Shown here: positions 18,175 to 25,749 of the stretch, piece by piece
How the letters are laid out: each line of letters starts with the position of its first letter
Numbering within the stretch: the stretch's first letter is position 1
DNA from: Pelagibius sp048268885
GTDB taxonomy: Bacteria > Pseudomonadota > Alphaproteobacteria > Kiloniellales > Kiloniellaceae
DNA length: 64,000 bases
Reading direction: 5' to 3'
NCBI GenBank assembly: GCA_048268885.1
Contig: JBLWUP010000006.1
Coordinates: 111,453 to 175,452 of the forward strand
Translations under genes and position numbers: made by a program
Notes under the pieces: model-generated
What the model was told of the DNA's origin: nothing
The model's database searches: none
The model's input: the letters and a program-made list of their open reading frames with translations, nothing else

Positions 18175-19083
18175 TTACCAGGCGAGGCAGCGCATCACGT
18201 AGTCGGCCTGGGCGTGGTAGCGGCGCTCCAGGGCGGCGAGGCGGCTGTCGAAGCCCTCGCCGCTTTGGGTGCCGGGCGCGGGATCGCCCAGCTCCTCGTG
18301 GTGGATGCCCTCGATCACCAGGACCGAGGCGACGCCGACGCCCTGCGCGCCGGCGACGTCGTGGGACAGCGAATCGCCCACCGCCAGCACACGGCTGGGC
18401 GGGATCGGCGCCAGGTCGCGCAGGACATGGCGGTAGATCAGCGGGTGCGGCTTGCCGATGTAGATCACCTGGCCGCCGGCGGCCTCGTAGTCCGCGGCCA
18501 GGGCGCCGGGCGCGTGGATCAGGCCGTTCGGGCTGACGCCCTTCACATCGGGATTGGCGCAGACCAGCGTCAGCCCGCGCCGCTTGGCCGCCGCCAGGAC
18601 GTCGTCGAAGGCGTCGCGTGGCGGCGGGTCCTGGCCGAAACTCGCCACCATGGCGAAATCGGCTTCCTCGACCGAGGCGGCCTCTTCGATGTTCAGGCCG
18701 TCCAGGATGGCGCGCTCCGATGTGCCGCCCCGCAAGGCGCCGAGCGGCAGGCAGCGCAGGGCGCCGCCGCCTGACTCGCCGGCCCGCAGCTCCGCCGGCG
18801 CGGAGTCCAGGTAGGCGCGCGTGACCTCACCGGAGGTGACGAAATCCTCGTAGAGGCTCTCGGGAACGCCGAGCCGCGCCAGCCGCGCGCGGTTGGGCCG
18901 CTGCAGGGTGCCGGAGTTGGACAGGATGATGACGCGCTTGCCGGCCTCCTTCAGCGCCTCCAGGCAGGGCAGGACGCCCGGATAGACCTGCGTGCCGTCG
19001 TGCAGCACGCCGAACTGGTCCAGCAGGAAGGCGTCGTAGCGCGGCGCCACCGCATGAAGTCCGTCGATCAGCTGTGCGGGCAT
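18175..19083 (-). CDS. HAD superfamily (class IIA) phosphatase, TIGR01459-type
   Basis: A 302-residue haloacid-dehalogenase-type phosphatase. HAD motif I is DAFLLDQFGVLHDG (nucleophile Asp22), motif II is ILSNSG near 54-59, and the late motif VLAVGDSLSHDVAGA carries the Mg-binding acidic pair. The pattern DxFGxLHDG and the cap between motifs II and III are those of class IIA (NagD-like) and of the alphaproteobacterial TIGR01459 group. The substrate is not known. It lies four bases after the acetate kinase gene on the same strand, so the two are probably co-transcribed. Confidence 0.85.
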   Translation of the reverse strand: MPAQLIDGLHAVAPRYDAFLLDQFGVLHDGTQVYPGVLPCLEALKEAGKRVIILSNSGTLQRPNRARLARLGVPESLYEDFVTSGEVTRAYLDSAPAELRAGESGGGALRCLPLGALRGGTSERAILDGLNIEEAASVEEADFAMVASFGQDPPPRDAFDDVLAAAKRRGLTLVCANPDVKGVSPNGLIHAPGALAADYEAAGGQVIYIGKPHPLIYRHVLRDLAPIPPSRVLAVGDSLSHDVAGAQGVGVASVLVIEGIHHEELGDPAPGTQSGEGFDSRLAALERRYHAQADYVMRCLAW

Positions 19084-19087
19084 GCCG

Positions 19088-20293
19088 CTACCGCGCCTCG
19101 GCCATGCCGGCGTCCGTCTCGGCCAGCAGGTTGCGGGTGTGCTGCGCGATCATGCTTTCCTCGTCGGTCGGCACGACCCAGAGGCCGAGCTTGCTGCCGT
19201 GCGCGGCGATCCTGGCGTCGCCGGCGGCATTGGCGTCCTCGTCCAGTTCCGCGCCCAACCAGCCGAGACGCCGGCAGACGGCGGCGCGGATCGGCGCCGA
19301 GCGCTCGCCGATGCCGGCGGTGAAGACCACGGCGTCGAGGCCGCCGAGCATGGCCGCGAGGACGGCGACCTGCTGCGCCACGCGGTCGCAGAACATCTCG
19401 ACCGCCTGGCCGGCTTCGGGCTTGTCGCTGGCCAGCAGATCGCGCATGTCGGCGCTGATTCCCGAAAGGCCGAGCAGCCCCGATTCCTTATAGAGCAGCG
19501 TCTCCAGGCCGTCGGCGTCCATCGCCTTCTCGCGCAGCAGGTAGATCAGCACGCCGGGGTCGAGGGCGCCGCAGCGGGTTCCCATGATCAGGCCGTCCAG
19601 GGTGGAGAAGCCCATGGTGCAGGCCTGGCTGCGGCCGTCCTTCAGGGCGCAGAGGCTGGCGCCGTTGCCCAGGTGGGCGACGACTGTGCGCCCGGCGGCG
19701 GCCGCGGCGTCATATTGCGGCAAAGCGCCGGCGATATACTCGTAGGACAGGCCGTGAAAGCCGTAGCGGCGCAGCCCTTGCTCGGCCAAGGCGAGGGGCA
19801 GGCCGTAGAGCTGGTCCCGCGCCGGGATCGAGCGGTGGAAGGCGGTGTCGAAGCAGGCGACCTGGGGAATGGCCGGCGCATGTTCGCGAAGCGCGCGGAT
19901 ACCGGAAAGGTTATGCGGCTGGTGCAGCGGCGCCAGGGGCACCAGTTCCTCCAGCGCCGTGAGGACCGCGGCGTCGACCACCACAGGAGCGGCAAAGCCG
20001 GTGCCGCCATGGACCACGCGGTGGCCGGCGGCGGCCAGCGCGAGATCCGGTGCCGCACGGCCCAGCCAGTCGAGCAGGAAGCCGTAGAAGTGCTCGTGGC
20101 TCAGCCCGCTGCCGTCCGGCCAGCTTTGCTCGGCGCTCTCGCCCCCCACCTCGGCCTTGAAGCGCGGGTGGACGCCGATGCCCTCGATCATGCCGCCGCC
20201 CAGCGGGTCGCCGTCTTCTGCCGCCGGATAGAGCGAGAACTTGATGCTCGACGAGCCGGCGTTGACGACCAGAATGACCTTGGTTTGCGGCAT
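19088..20293 (-). CDS. ackA: Acetate kinase
   Basis: A 401-residue ASKHA-fold kinase catalysing ATP + acetate to acetyl phosphate + ADP. The N-terminal phosphate loop VVNAGSSSIKFSLY, the FDTAFH motif, GYGFHGLS-like RYGFHGLSYEY, HLGNGASLCAL and the late FTAGIGE are all present, matching AckA and its length of about 400. The start was set at 20293, where the family N-terminus begins; an upstream in-frame ATG at 20374 adds 27 unlike residues. No phosphotransacetylase gene is adjacent. Divergent from the arsR-arsC pair. Confidence 0.95.
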   Translation of the reverse strand: MPQTKVILVVNAGSSSIKFSLYPAAEDGDPLGGGMIEGIGVHPRFKAEVGGESAEQSWPDGSGLSHEHFYGFLLDWLGRAAPDLALAAAGHRVVHGGTGFAAPVVVDAAVLTALEELVPLAPLHQPHNLSGIRALREHAPAIPQVACFDTAFHRSIPARDQLYGLPLALAEQGLRRYGFHGLSYEYIAGALPQYDAAAAAGRTVVAHLGNGASLCALKDGRSQACTMGFSTLDGLIMGTRCGALDPGVLIYLLREKAMDADGLETLLYKESGLLGLSGISADMRDLLASDKPEAGQAVEMFCDRVAQQVAVLAAMLGGLDAVVFTAGIGERSAPIRAAVCRRLGWLGAELDEDANAAGDARIAAHGSKLGLWVVPTDEESMIAQHTRNLLAETDAGMAEAR

Positions 20294-20392
20294 CGGTGCT
20301 TCATTCCCCCTTCGGACGGCTTCCCGGATCTGAGCCCGGAAGTCCCTGCCGCCTTTCTTGTCGGTCCCCGTCATAAAGCTTCCGAAAGGGGC

Positions 20393-20431
20393 TTGCCATA
20401 TTTTGATATTTCAACGATTATCAAAATATGG
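20393..20431 (+). promoter_or_regulatory. ArsR operator and promoter overlapping the arsR start codon
   Basis: A perfect 13-bp inverted repeat, CCATATTTTGATA (20396-20408) and TATCAAAATATGG (20419-20431), with a 10-base spacer. TTGCCA (20393-20398) and GATTAT (20416-20421) form -35 and -10 elements with a 17-base spacer, both inside the dyad. The predicted start of transcription is at about 20428, the A of the arsR ATG, so the mRNA would be leaderless; no ribosome site precedes the ATG. Confidence 0.8.
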
Positions 20432-20784
20432 AAGAAAGCCAAGCCACCCAGGCCCTCGCGGCGCTGTCGCAACCGACCCGCCTCGCGGTTTTTCGTCTTC
20501 TGGTGCGCGAAGGCCCGGAGGGCCTGCCGGCAGGCGAGGTGGCCGAGAAGATCGGCGTCCAGCCGGCGACCCTGTCGTTCCACCTGGCGCAGCTGGAACG
20601 CGCGGGGCTGCTGGTCTCCAAGCGGCGCAGCCGGCAGATCCTCTATGCCGCCGACTTCGCGGCCATGCGCGGCCTGGTCGGCTTCCTGCTGGACGACTGT
20701 TGCCATGGCCGCCCGGAAATCTGTGACGGCCTGACCGGCGCCGGCGGAACGAAGAGGCCCGAATGCAAGGAGGAAACGGTATGA
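20428..20784 (+). CDS. arsR: ArsR family arsenic-responsive repressor
   Basis: A 118-residue ArsR/SmtB winged-helix repressor. The DNA-recognition helix is in VQPATLSFHLAQLERAGLL (about 45-63). A C-terminal cluster Cys91-Cys92 and Cys99 (DDCCHGRPEIC) resembles the CC-x5-C As(III) site of the Acidithiobacillus-type ArsR, one residue longer. This differs from the E. coli alpha-3 CxC site. Its ATG lies in the right arm of the operator. It is translationally coupled to arsC by an ATGA overlap, and presumably represses its own operon until arsenite binds. Confidence 0.9.
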   Translation: MEESQATQALAALSQPTRLAVFRLLVREGPEGLPAGEVAEKIGVQPATLSFHLAQLERAGLLVSKRRSRQILYAADFAAMRGLVGFLLDDCCHGRPEICDGLTGAGGTKRPECKEETV

Positions 20785-21305
20785 TCTCAACAACTGAGAC
20801 CGGCAAGGTCTACAACGTCCTGTTTCTCTGCACCGGCAACTCGGCGCGCTCCGTCATGGCCGAGGCCATCGTCGACCGGCTGGGTGACGGCCGCTTCAAG
20901 GGCTTCAGCGCCGGCAGCTATCCAACCGGGAAGGTCAATCCCTACGCCCTCGACCTGCTGCGGAGTCTCGATCATCCGACGGGCGAGCTGCGCAGCAAGT
21001 CCTGGGACGAGTTCGCCGCGCCGGGTGCGCCGCAGATGGATTTCGTCATTACGGTCTGCGACAACGCCGCCGGCGAGGTCTGCCCGGTCTGGCCGGGGCA
21101 GCCGGTGACGGCGCATTGGCCGTTCCGCGACCCCGCCGCCGCCGAGGGCACGGAAGCCGAGAAGCGCCAGGTCTTCGCCGACGTCTACGGCCAGATCCAC
21201 AACCGCGTCGCGATCTTTGTGAACTTGCCGATGACCGCCCTCGACCGTTTGAGCCTTCAGAAGCGATTGCGCGACATGCGGACCTCGCAGCCGGAAACGG
21301 CCTGA
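20781..21305 (+). CDS. arsC: Arsenate reductase, LMW-PTP (thioredoxin-coupled) family
   Basis: A 174-residue reductase converting arsenate to arsenite. The low-molecular-weight phosphatase loop CTGNSARS follows the first strand (NVLFLCTGNSARSVMAEAI), a DNAAGEVC segment carries the further Cys, and HWPFRDPAAAEG holds the general acid region. The start at 20781 follows AAGGAGG and overlaps the arsR stop by four bases. No arsenite efflux gene (arsB/acr3) follows, so export must be encoded elsewhere or the pair serves detoxification with a distant pump. Confidence 0.9.
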   Translation: MISTTETGKVYNVLFLCTGNSARSVMAEAIVDRLGDGRFKGFSAGSYPTGKVNPYALDLLRSLDHPTGELRSKSWDEFAAPGAPQMDFVITVCDNAAGEVCPVWPGQPVTAHWPFRDPAAAEGTEAEKRQVFADVYGQIHNRVAIFVNLPMTALDRLSLQKRLRDMRTSQPETA

Positions 21306-21335
21306 GGCCTGCAGGTCGATCTCTCCCGCCGCCGA

Positions 21336-21364
21336 GTGACAGCTTGATATCAGGCCTTTAGGAT
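21336..21364 (+). promoter_or_regulatory. Predicted mtnA promoter
   Basis: GTGACA at 21336-21341 and TAGGAT at 21359-21364 with a 17-base spacer, placing the transcript start about 30 bases before the mtnA ATG. Confidence 0.5.
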
Positions 21365-21367
21365 GGC

Positions 21368-21398
21368 GCCTCATGAGCAGACGTGAGGCAAATGAGGC
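21368..21398 (+). promoter_or_regulatory. Possible alternative hairpins in the mtnA leader
   Basis: GCCTCA at 21368-21373 can pair with either TGAGGC at 21384-21389 or TGAGGC at 21393-21398. The second copy contains the likely GAGG ribosome site of mtnA, so the two pairings would expose or hide it. No known riboswitch class was recognised. Confidence 0.35.
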
Positions 21399-21401
21399 TC
21401 C

Positions 21402-22508
21402 ATGAAGGTCGACGGCAAGCCCTACAGAACCATCTGGCTGAACGACGACGGCTGGTCGGTGGAGATCATCGACCAGACCAAGATGCCACACCGCTTCGAG
21501 ACCGTGACTCTGAAGACGGTGGAGGAGGCGGCCCACGCCATCAAGGCCATGCTGGTGCGCGGCGCGCCGCTGATCGGGGCGACGGCGGCTTACGGGGTGT
21601 GTCTGGCGCTGCGCGACGACGTCAGCAACGAGAATTTCGAGCGCGCCCACGACTTGCTCTACGCCACGCGTCCGACGGCGGTGAACCTGCGCTGGGCCCT
21701 GGACGAGATGCGCGCCACCCTGGCCAACCTGCCGCGCGGGGAACGCCTGGCCGCGGCCTACAAGCGCGCGGCGGAGATCTGCGACGAGGATGTCGAGATC
21801 TGCCAGTCCATCGGCCGCCACGGCCTGAAGGTGATCCGAGAGATCGCCGCGCAGAAGCCGGCGGGCGCGCCGGTGAACATCCTCACCCACTGCAACGCCG
21901 GCTGGCTGGCGACCGTGGACTGGGGCACCGCGACCGCGCCCATGTATATGGCCTTCGAGGAAGGCATCCCCATCCACGTCTGGGCCGACGAGACCCGGCC
22001 GCGCAACCAGGGCGCCTCACTGACCGCCTGGGAGCTGAAGGGCCACGGCGTGCCCCACACGGTGATCGCCGATAACGTCGGCGGCCACCTGATGCAGCAC
22101 GGCCAAGTCGACCTCTGCATCGTCGGCACCGACCGCACCACCGCCTCCGGCGACGTCTGCAACAAGATCGGCACCTACCTGAAGGCCCTGGCCGCCCAGG
22201 CCAACAACGTGCCCTTCTATGTCGCCTTGCCGTCGCCGACCATCGACTGGACGGTGCATGACGGGGTGAAGGAAATCCCCATCGAGGAGAGGAGCGGTGA
22301 GGAGGTCTCGCAGATGACCGGACGCACGGCCGCCGGCGCTATCGAGACGGTGATCCTCACGCCCGAGGGCAGCCCCGTCGCCAACTACGCCTTCGACGTG
22401 ACCCCGGCGCGCTACGTCACCGGCCTCATCACCGAACGCGGCATCGCCGAGGCCTCGGCGGAAGGGCTGGCGAAGCTGTTTCCGGAGCGGGGGGGGAGGA
22501 GGCCATGA
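21402..22508 (+). CDS. mtnA: S-methyl-5-thioribose-1-phosphate isomerase
   Basis: A 368-residue isomerase of the methionine salvage pathway (MTR-1-P to methylthioribulose-1-P), homologous to eIF2B alpha subunits. Family motifs are MLVRGAPLIGATAAYG (near 50-65), NILTHCNAGWLA with the catalytic Cys, ADETRPRNQGASLTAWEL, and GTDRTTASGDVCNKIGTY with the catalytic Asp. Length is normal. No other salvage gene (mtnP, mtnB, mtnD) lies nearby. It overlaps the next gene by four bases (ATGA). Confidence 0.95.
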   Translation: MKVDGKPYRTIWLNDDGWSVEIIDQTKMPHRFETVTLKTVEEAAHAIKAMLVRGAPLIGATAAYGVCLALRDDVSNENFERAHDLLYATRPTAVNLRWALDEMRATLANLPRGERLAAAYKRAAEICDEDVEICQSIGRHGLKVIREIAAQKPAGAPVNILTHCNAGWLATVDWGTATAPMYMAFEEGIPIHVWADETRPRNQGASLTAWELKGHGVPHTVIADNVGGHLMQHGQVDLCIVGTDRTTASGDVCNKIGTYLKALAAQANNVPFYVALPSPTIDWTVHDGVKEIPIEERSGEEVSQMTGRTAAGAIETVILTPEGSPVANYAFDVTPARYVTGLITERGIAEASAEGLAKLFPERGGRRP

Positions 22509-23032
22509 CTTTCAGTTTATCCCGCTTCGTTGCACTGGCAGTGCTTGCGGTGGTGATCGCGGGAGTTTCTCCGACCCCGGCACAGGCCTGCCTTTGGATG
22601 GGCGGCTGGCTCGTTCCGGATAAGCCGTTCTACGCAGCCTACCTCGAAGAGGGAGAAGTCATCTTTCGCGGACGTCCGGTAGGAGTCCGTTCCCCTAAAC
22701 CTAGCACAGGGACCCATGCCGAGAGCCGCATAGAGGAAGACTTTAAGAACGGCTCCGAGGACACCTTTGAAGTCTTGGCGACCTATCGCGGCGTGGAGAA
22801 AGAAATCTGGACCGCTTACCAGATTGGTTCCAGCTTTAGAAAGTCAGTTGACCTCGAGACCTTCAAGAAAGAGGTTGGGGATGACCTTCTGGTCGTGCTG
22901 AGCGAGCCCGATCATCGCTCAAAGCAGTACACGGACTTGCCGATGATTGCCCTCGGGGAATGTGGACAACTCCTGATGCGCCGCTATTCCGTGATGGAGC
23001 CGGTGCTGCGCGAACGAGGCCTCATCGACTGA
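22505..23032 (+). CDS. Secreted hypothetical protein
   Basis: A 175-residue protein with a clear signal peptide (hydrophobic run about 8-24, cleavage near AQA-C). The mature chain starts with CLWMGGW and contains GEVIFRGRPVGVR, EDTFEVLATYRGVEKEIWTAYQ and a late ALGECGQ. The Cys-first mature end followed by a beta-rich stretch about response to flux or 'export into the envelope' recalls small NTR/TIMP-like bacterial proteins, but I cannot assign a family. Base composition is visibly less GC-rich than its neighbours, a sign of possible transfer. It is coupled to mtnA by an ATGA overlap, although no functional link is evident. Confidence 0.7.
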   Translation: MTFSLSRFVALAVLAVVIAGVSPTPAQACLWMGGWLVPDKPFYAAYLEEGEVIFRGRPVGVRSPKPSTGTHAESRIEEDFKNGSEDTFEVLATYRGVEKEIWTAYQIGSSFRKSVDLETFKKEVGDDLLVVLSEPDHRSKQYTDLPMIALGECGQLLMRRYSVMEPVLRERGLID

Positions 23033-23040
23033 GTTTGCGG

Positions 23041-23146
23041 CCCATCCTTCGAGACGCCGCCTTGCGGCGGCTCCTCAGGATGAGGTGGATCCAAAGAACG
23101 CAGACCTCATCCTGAGGAGAGCCGAAGGCTCGTCTCGAAGGATGGG
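23041..23146. repeat. Dispersed inverted-repeat element A, copy 1
   Basis: Perfect 16-bp outer arms (CCCATCCTTCGAGACG at 23041-23056 and its complement at 23131-23146) and 15-bp inner arms (CTCCTCAGGATGAGG at 23071-23085, complement at 23105-23119). This sequence is a common intergenic palindrome in alphaproteobacteria. A second, more diverged copy lies at 50417-50520. Confidence 0.85.
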
Positions 23147-23152
23147 CAACCG

Positions 23153-23518
23153 CTAGATCCACACGTCGCCATCGGCCGTGCGCGCGCCGCCGGCACCGCC
23201 GGTGTTCGTCACGCCGCCGGGCTCGATCAGCAGCACCTTGGCTTCCTTCGCGGCATAGGGTTTGTGCTCGATGCCCTTGGGGACCACGAACATCTCGCCC
23301 GGGCCGAGGGTCACGGCGCCGTCGCGGAAATCGATGCGCACTTCGCCGTCCAGCACGATGAAGGTCTCGTCGGTGTCCTGGTGGTCATGCTAGACGAAGT
23401 CGCCCTGCAGCTTCACGACCTTGAACTGGTAGTCGTTCATCTCGGCGATGACTTTGGGCTGCCACTGTTCCGTGAACAGCCCGAGTTTCTGCGACAGGTT
23501 AATGGCTTGGTAGGTCAT
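23153..23518 (-). pseudogene. Cupin-domain protein gene interrupted by an in-frame TAG
   Basis: Translation from the ATG at 23518 gives a typical small single-domain cupin (MTYQAINLSQKLGLFTEQW...) that runs in one frame to 23153 except for a TAG at codon 43 (23392-23390). The residues on each side, GDFV and HDHQDTDETFIVLDGEVRIDF, form cupin motif 1, in which a Trp normally precedes the metal-binding His pair. TGG to TAG is a single base change. The rest, including GPGEMFVVPKGIEHKPYA (motif 2), is intact, so the loss looks recent. A shorter product of 67 residues could only start after the stop and would lack the motif-1 His residues. A sequencing error is possible. Confidence 0.85.
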
Positions 23519-23531
23519 AAAGGCTTCCAGG

Positions 23532-24344
23532 TTATGCCGGCGCGACCAGCTTGCGGTAGAGGTGCCAGGTGGTGTGGCCGAGGATCGGCAGCGCGATGAA
23601 CAGCCCGATGAAGAAGGGCGCGATGGCGATCATCAGCAGCGCCATGATGACGAAGGCCCAGCCGATCATCGGCAATGGATTGGTGAAGACCGAGCGCACC
23701 GAGGTGATCATGGCGGTGACGAAGTCGACATCCCGGTCCAGCAGCAGCGGGAAGGACACGACGGTCAGAGAGAAGAGCACCAGCGAATTGAAGGCCCCGA
23801 CCACGTGGCCGACGGCGAGGAACATGAGGCCTTCCGGGGTGCCGACCACGACGTCGAGGAAGCCGTCGAAAGTCGTCGGCGCGTGCAAGCCGATGAAGAG
23901 GGCCAGCAGCACGCGCACCTGATACATCCACATCACCAGGATGAAGAGGGTGACGAAGGCCATCCAGCCGGTCTCGCGCCGCCGCTGGGCGAAGACCACG
24001 CCCAGGATCGGCCCCCAGAGCAGCGGCTCGCCGGTCTCGCGGCGCCGGCTCACCTCGTAGAGGCCGACGGCGACGAAGGGGCCGACCAGGGCAAAGCCGA
24101 CCGCGAGCGGATAGGACACGTAGCCCATGTGCAGGGCCGAGGCGGTCAGCACGATGAGCATGCCGCCCAGCGCGTAGATGCCGCCAAAGAAAAGCCCGAA
24201 AAGCGGCGCGGCGCGGAAGTCCCGCAGGCCCAGTTCCAGGGCGTCGACAATGTCCGTGGTGCCGATGGTCTGTACCCGCGGCGCCGGCGGCGGGACTTCC
24301 ACGCTGACATTGGAGTTCTGGTCGGCCATGTTCTCGGGAGCCAT
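23532..24344 (-). CDS. DUF2189 family integral membrane protein
   Basis: A 270-residue membrane protein. A hydrophilic N-terminus of about 30 residues (MAPENMADQNSNVSV) leads to roughly six transmembrane segments, with motifs such as LRDFRAAPLFGLFFGGIYALGG and RRRETGEPLLWGP that belong to the DUF2189 family (sometimes described as cytochrome c oxidase subunit I-like). Function is unknown. The start was set at 24344 because AGGAGG lies just upstream and the residues before it are not family-like. It is 13 bases upstream of the broken cupin gene and reads in the same direction. Confidence 0.82.
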   Translation of the reverse strand: MAPENMADQNSNVSVEVPPPAPRVQTIGTTDIVDALELGLRDFRAAPLFGLFFGGIYALGGMLIVLTASALHMGYVSYPLAVGFALVGPFVAVGLYEVSRRRETGEPLLWGPILGVVFAQRRRETGWMAFVTLFILVMWMYQVRVLLALFIGLHAPTTFDGFLDVVVGTPEGLMFLAVGHVVGAFNSLVLFSLTVVSFPLLLDRDVDFVTAMITSVRSVFTNPLPMIGWAFVIMALLMIAIAPFFIGLFIALPILGHTTWHLYRKLVAPA

Positions 24345-24533
24345 GGGCTTTTCCTCCTGTTCCTGGGCCCTTCGATGAATTGGCTTTGCTGGGCCCGGGG
24401 CTTCTTTGGTTAAGCCGATTATGACGAAATTTGCGCCCTGGCCAAAGCCCCTACCTGATCTGGGGAGAAGCTGGTAAGAACGGGGCCAATTCAGGCTTTT
24501 TGAGCCCCGGAAGGGGCGTGGATCGAGGTCGCG

Positions 24534-25166
24534 ATGCTGTCGATGTCTCTTGAAACCCTGCTGGCCTTCACCCTGGCCATGTTTTTGCTCGCCGCCTCGC
24601 CGGGGCCGGGCTTCCTCATGGTGGTGGCGCGGGCGCTGACCGGCGGTTTCACCGCGGGGCTGGCGGCCATCGCCGGGCTGGTGCTGGGCGACATCCTCTT
24701 CCTGGTGCTGGCCATCCTGGGCCTCAGCGCGCTGGCCGCCGTCATGGGCGAGTTCTTCCTGGCGGTGAAGATCCTCGGCGCCGCCTACCTCGTCTGGCTG
24801 GGCGTGAAGACCTGGCGCAGCCGGCCCGACCTGCCCGAGATGGACACGCCTGAGGCGCCAAGGACCAAGCTGCCGCTTCACCGTTCCGCGGCGTTGGGCT
24901 TCTTCGTCACCCTGGGCAACCCCAAGGCCATCCTGTTCTACGGCGCCCTGCTGCCGACCTTCATCGACGTGGCGGCCTTGACCGCCCCCGACGTGGCGGT
25001 GCTCTCCGCCGTGGTGACCCTGGTGCTCTTCGCGGTGCTCGGCGTCTACGCCTTCCTGGCCGCCCGCGCCGGGCGCCTGCTGAAGAGCCCGCGCGCGCTC
25101 ACCTGGCTGAACCGGGTGACCGGCGGCCTGCTCATCGGCGCCGGCGTCGCCGTGGCGACGCGTTAG
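24534..25166 (+). CDS. LysE family amino-acid exporter
   Basis: A 210-residue inner-membrane protein of the LysE/RhtB translocator family, with five or six hydrophobic segments. The N-terminal signature SPGPGFLMVVARALTGGFTAGLAAIAGLVLGD and the later LGFFVTLGNPKAILFY are diagnostic. Members export amino acids or homoserine lactone-type compounds; the substrate here cannot be read. An ATG nine bases downstream (24543) is an equally possible start. Divergent from the DUF2189 gene. Confidence 0.88.
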   Translation: MLSMSLETLLAFTLAMFLLAASPGPGFLMVVARALTGGFTAGLAAIAGLVLGDILFLVLAILGLSALAAVMGEFFLAVKILGAAYLVWLGVKTWRSRPDLPEMDTPEAPRTKLPLHRSAALGFFVTLGNPKAILFYGALLPTFIDVAALTAPDVAVLSAVVTLVLFAVLGVYAFLAARAGRLLKSPRALTWLNRVTGGLLIGAGVAVATR

Positions 25167-25179
25167 GTAGGTGGAAGCT

Positions 25180-25620
25180 ATGAGAGGAGACTACAAACTC
25201 AAGGGACAGGCTTGGTCCGATCTTTCTGCATCATATTGCGACAGAGATGGTCGGCCAGACGAGGGCATGCTGCCGATGATCGAGCTGATTCAGAAGTTGG
25301 CTTGCTCGCCCTATGCGAAGGGCCTTGTGGCTCGCAACTCCCTTTCCGATGTGGCTTCCAGTTCAAATTGGACGCTTTTCATAGCGCAAGCCGAAGCCAA
25401 TCTCGGGCCGGGCCCAAGGCTTGAGATCGCGTTCGATGCTTCCAAGCGGCAGTTCAAGTTGAAATTCTTTGAAGGCGGGTTCCGAAAGGAGCCGTGGGAG
25501 CGCACGGCGGAAGCTGACGAGGGCTTCAAAGTGTTAGAGCGGTTTCTGACAAAGAGAGCGCGCTGGTTTCGGAAACCGGGCGGTCCGGAACAGGAATCCC
25601 CCTCACCCAGCTCCGCCTAA
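25180..25620 (+). CDS. Hypothetical protein ending inside a repeat element
   Basis: A 146-residue protein with no signal peptide or membrane segment and no family I recognise (MRGDYKLKGQAWSDLSASYC, RLEIAFDASKRQFKLKFFEGGF). Composition is less GC-rich than the flanking genes, suggesting separate origin. The start was taken as the ATG at 25180, with GGTGGAA before it; a GTG at 25171 is in frame. The last residues (about PSPSSA) and the TAA stop are encoded by dispersed repeat B, so the original C-terminus may have been replaced when the repeat inserted. Confidence 0.55.
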   Translation: MRGDYKLKGQAWSDLSASYCDRDGRPDEGMLPMIELIQKLACSPYAKGLVARNSLSDVASSSNWTLFIAQAEANLGPGPRLEIAFDASKRQFKLKFFEGGFRKEPWERTAEADEGFKVLERFLTKRARWFRKPGGPEQESPSPSSA

Positions 25621-25741
25621 GCTCGGTCTCCGACCTCGCCAAGGCTGCGCAACCCTCTCCCGCGAGGGGAGAGGGTTTTCTTTTCCTGCCCTCTCCCCCC
25701 GTGGGAGAGGGAGGGGCCCGCGTAGCGGGAGGGTGAGGGGG
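25598..25741. repeat. Dispersed repeat B, copy 1
   Basis: Begins CCCCCTCACCCAGCTCCG and ends GGGTGAGGGGG, with nested CCCTCTCCC/GGGAGAGGG palindromes. The same unit, with the same order of blocks, occurs at 52116-52270. Its outer ends are inverted repeats (CCCCCTCACCC/GGGTGAGGGGG). Confidence 0.85.
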
Positions 25742-25749
25742 CTTCTGCC

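Noticed and set aside
23390..23392. TAG in the cupin gene as a pyrrolysine or programmed read-through codon
   Set aside because: No pyl genes or stimulatory structure are visible, and a Trp codon one base away is the simple explanation.
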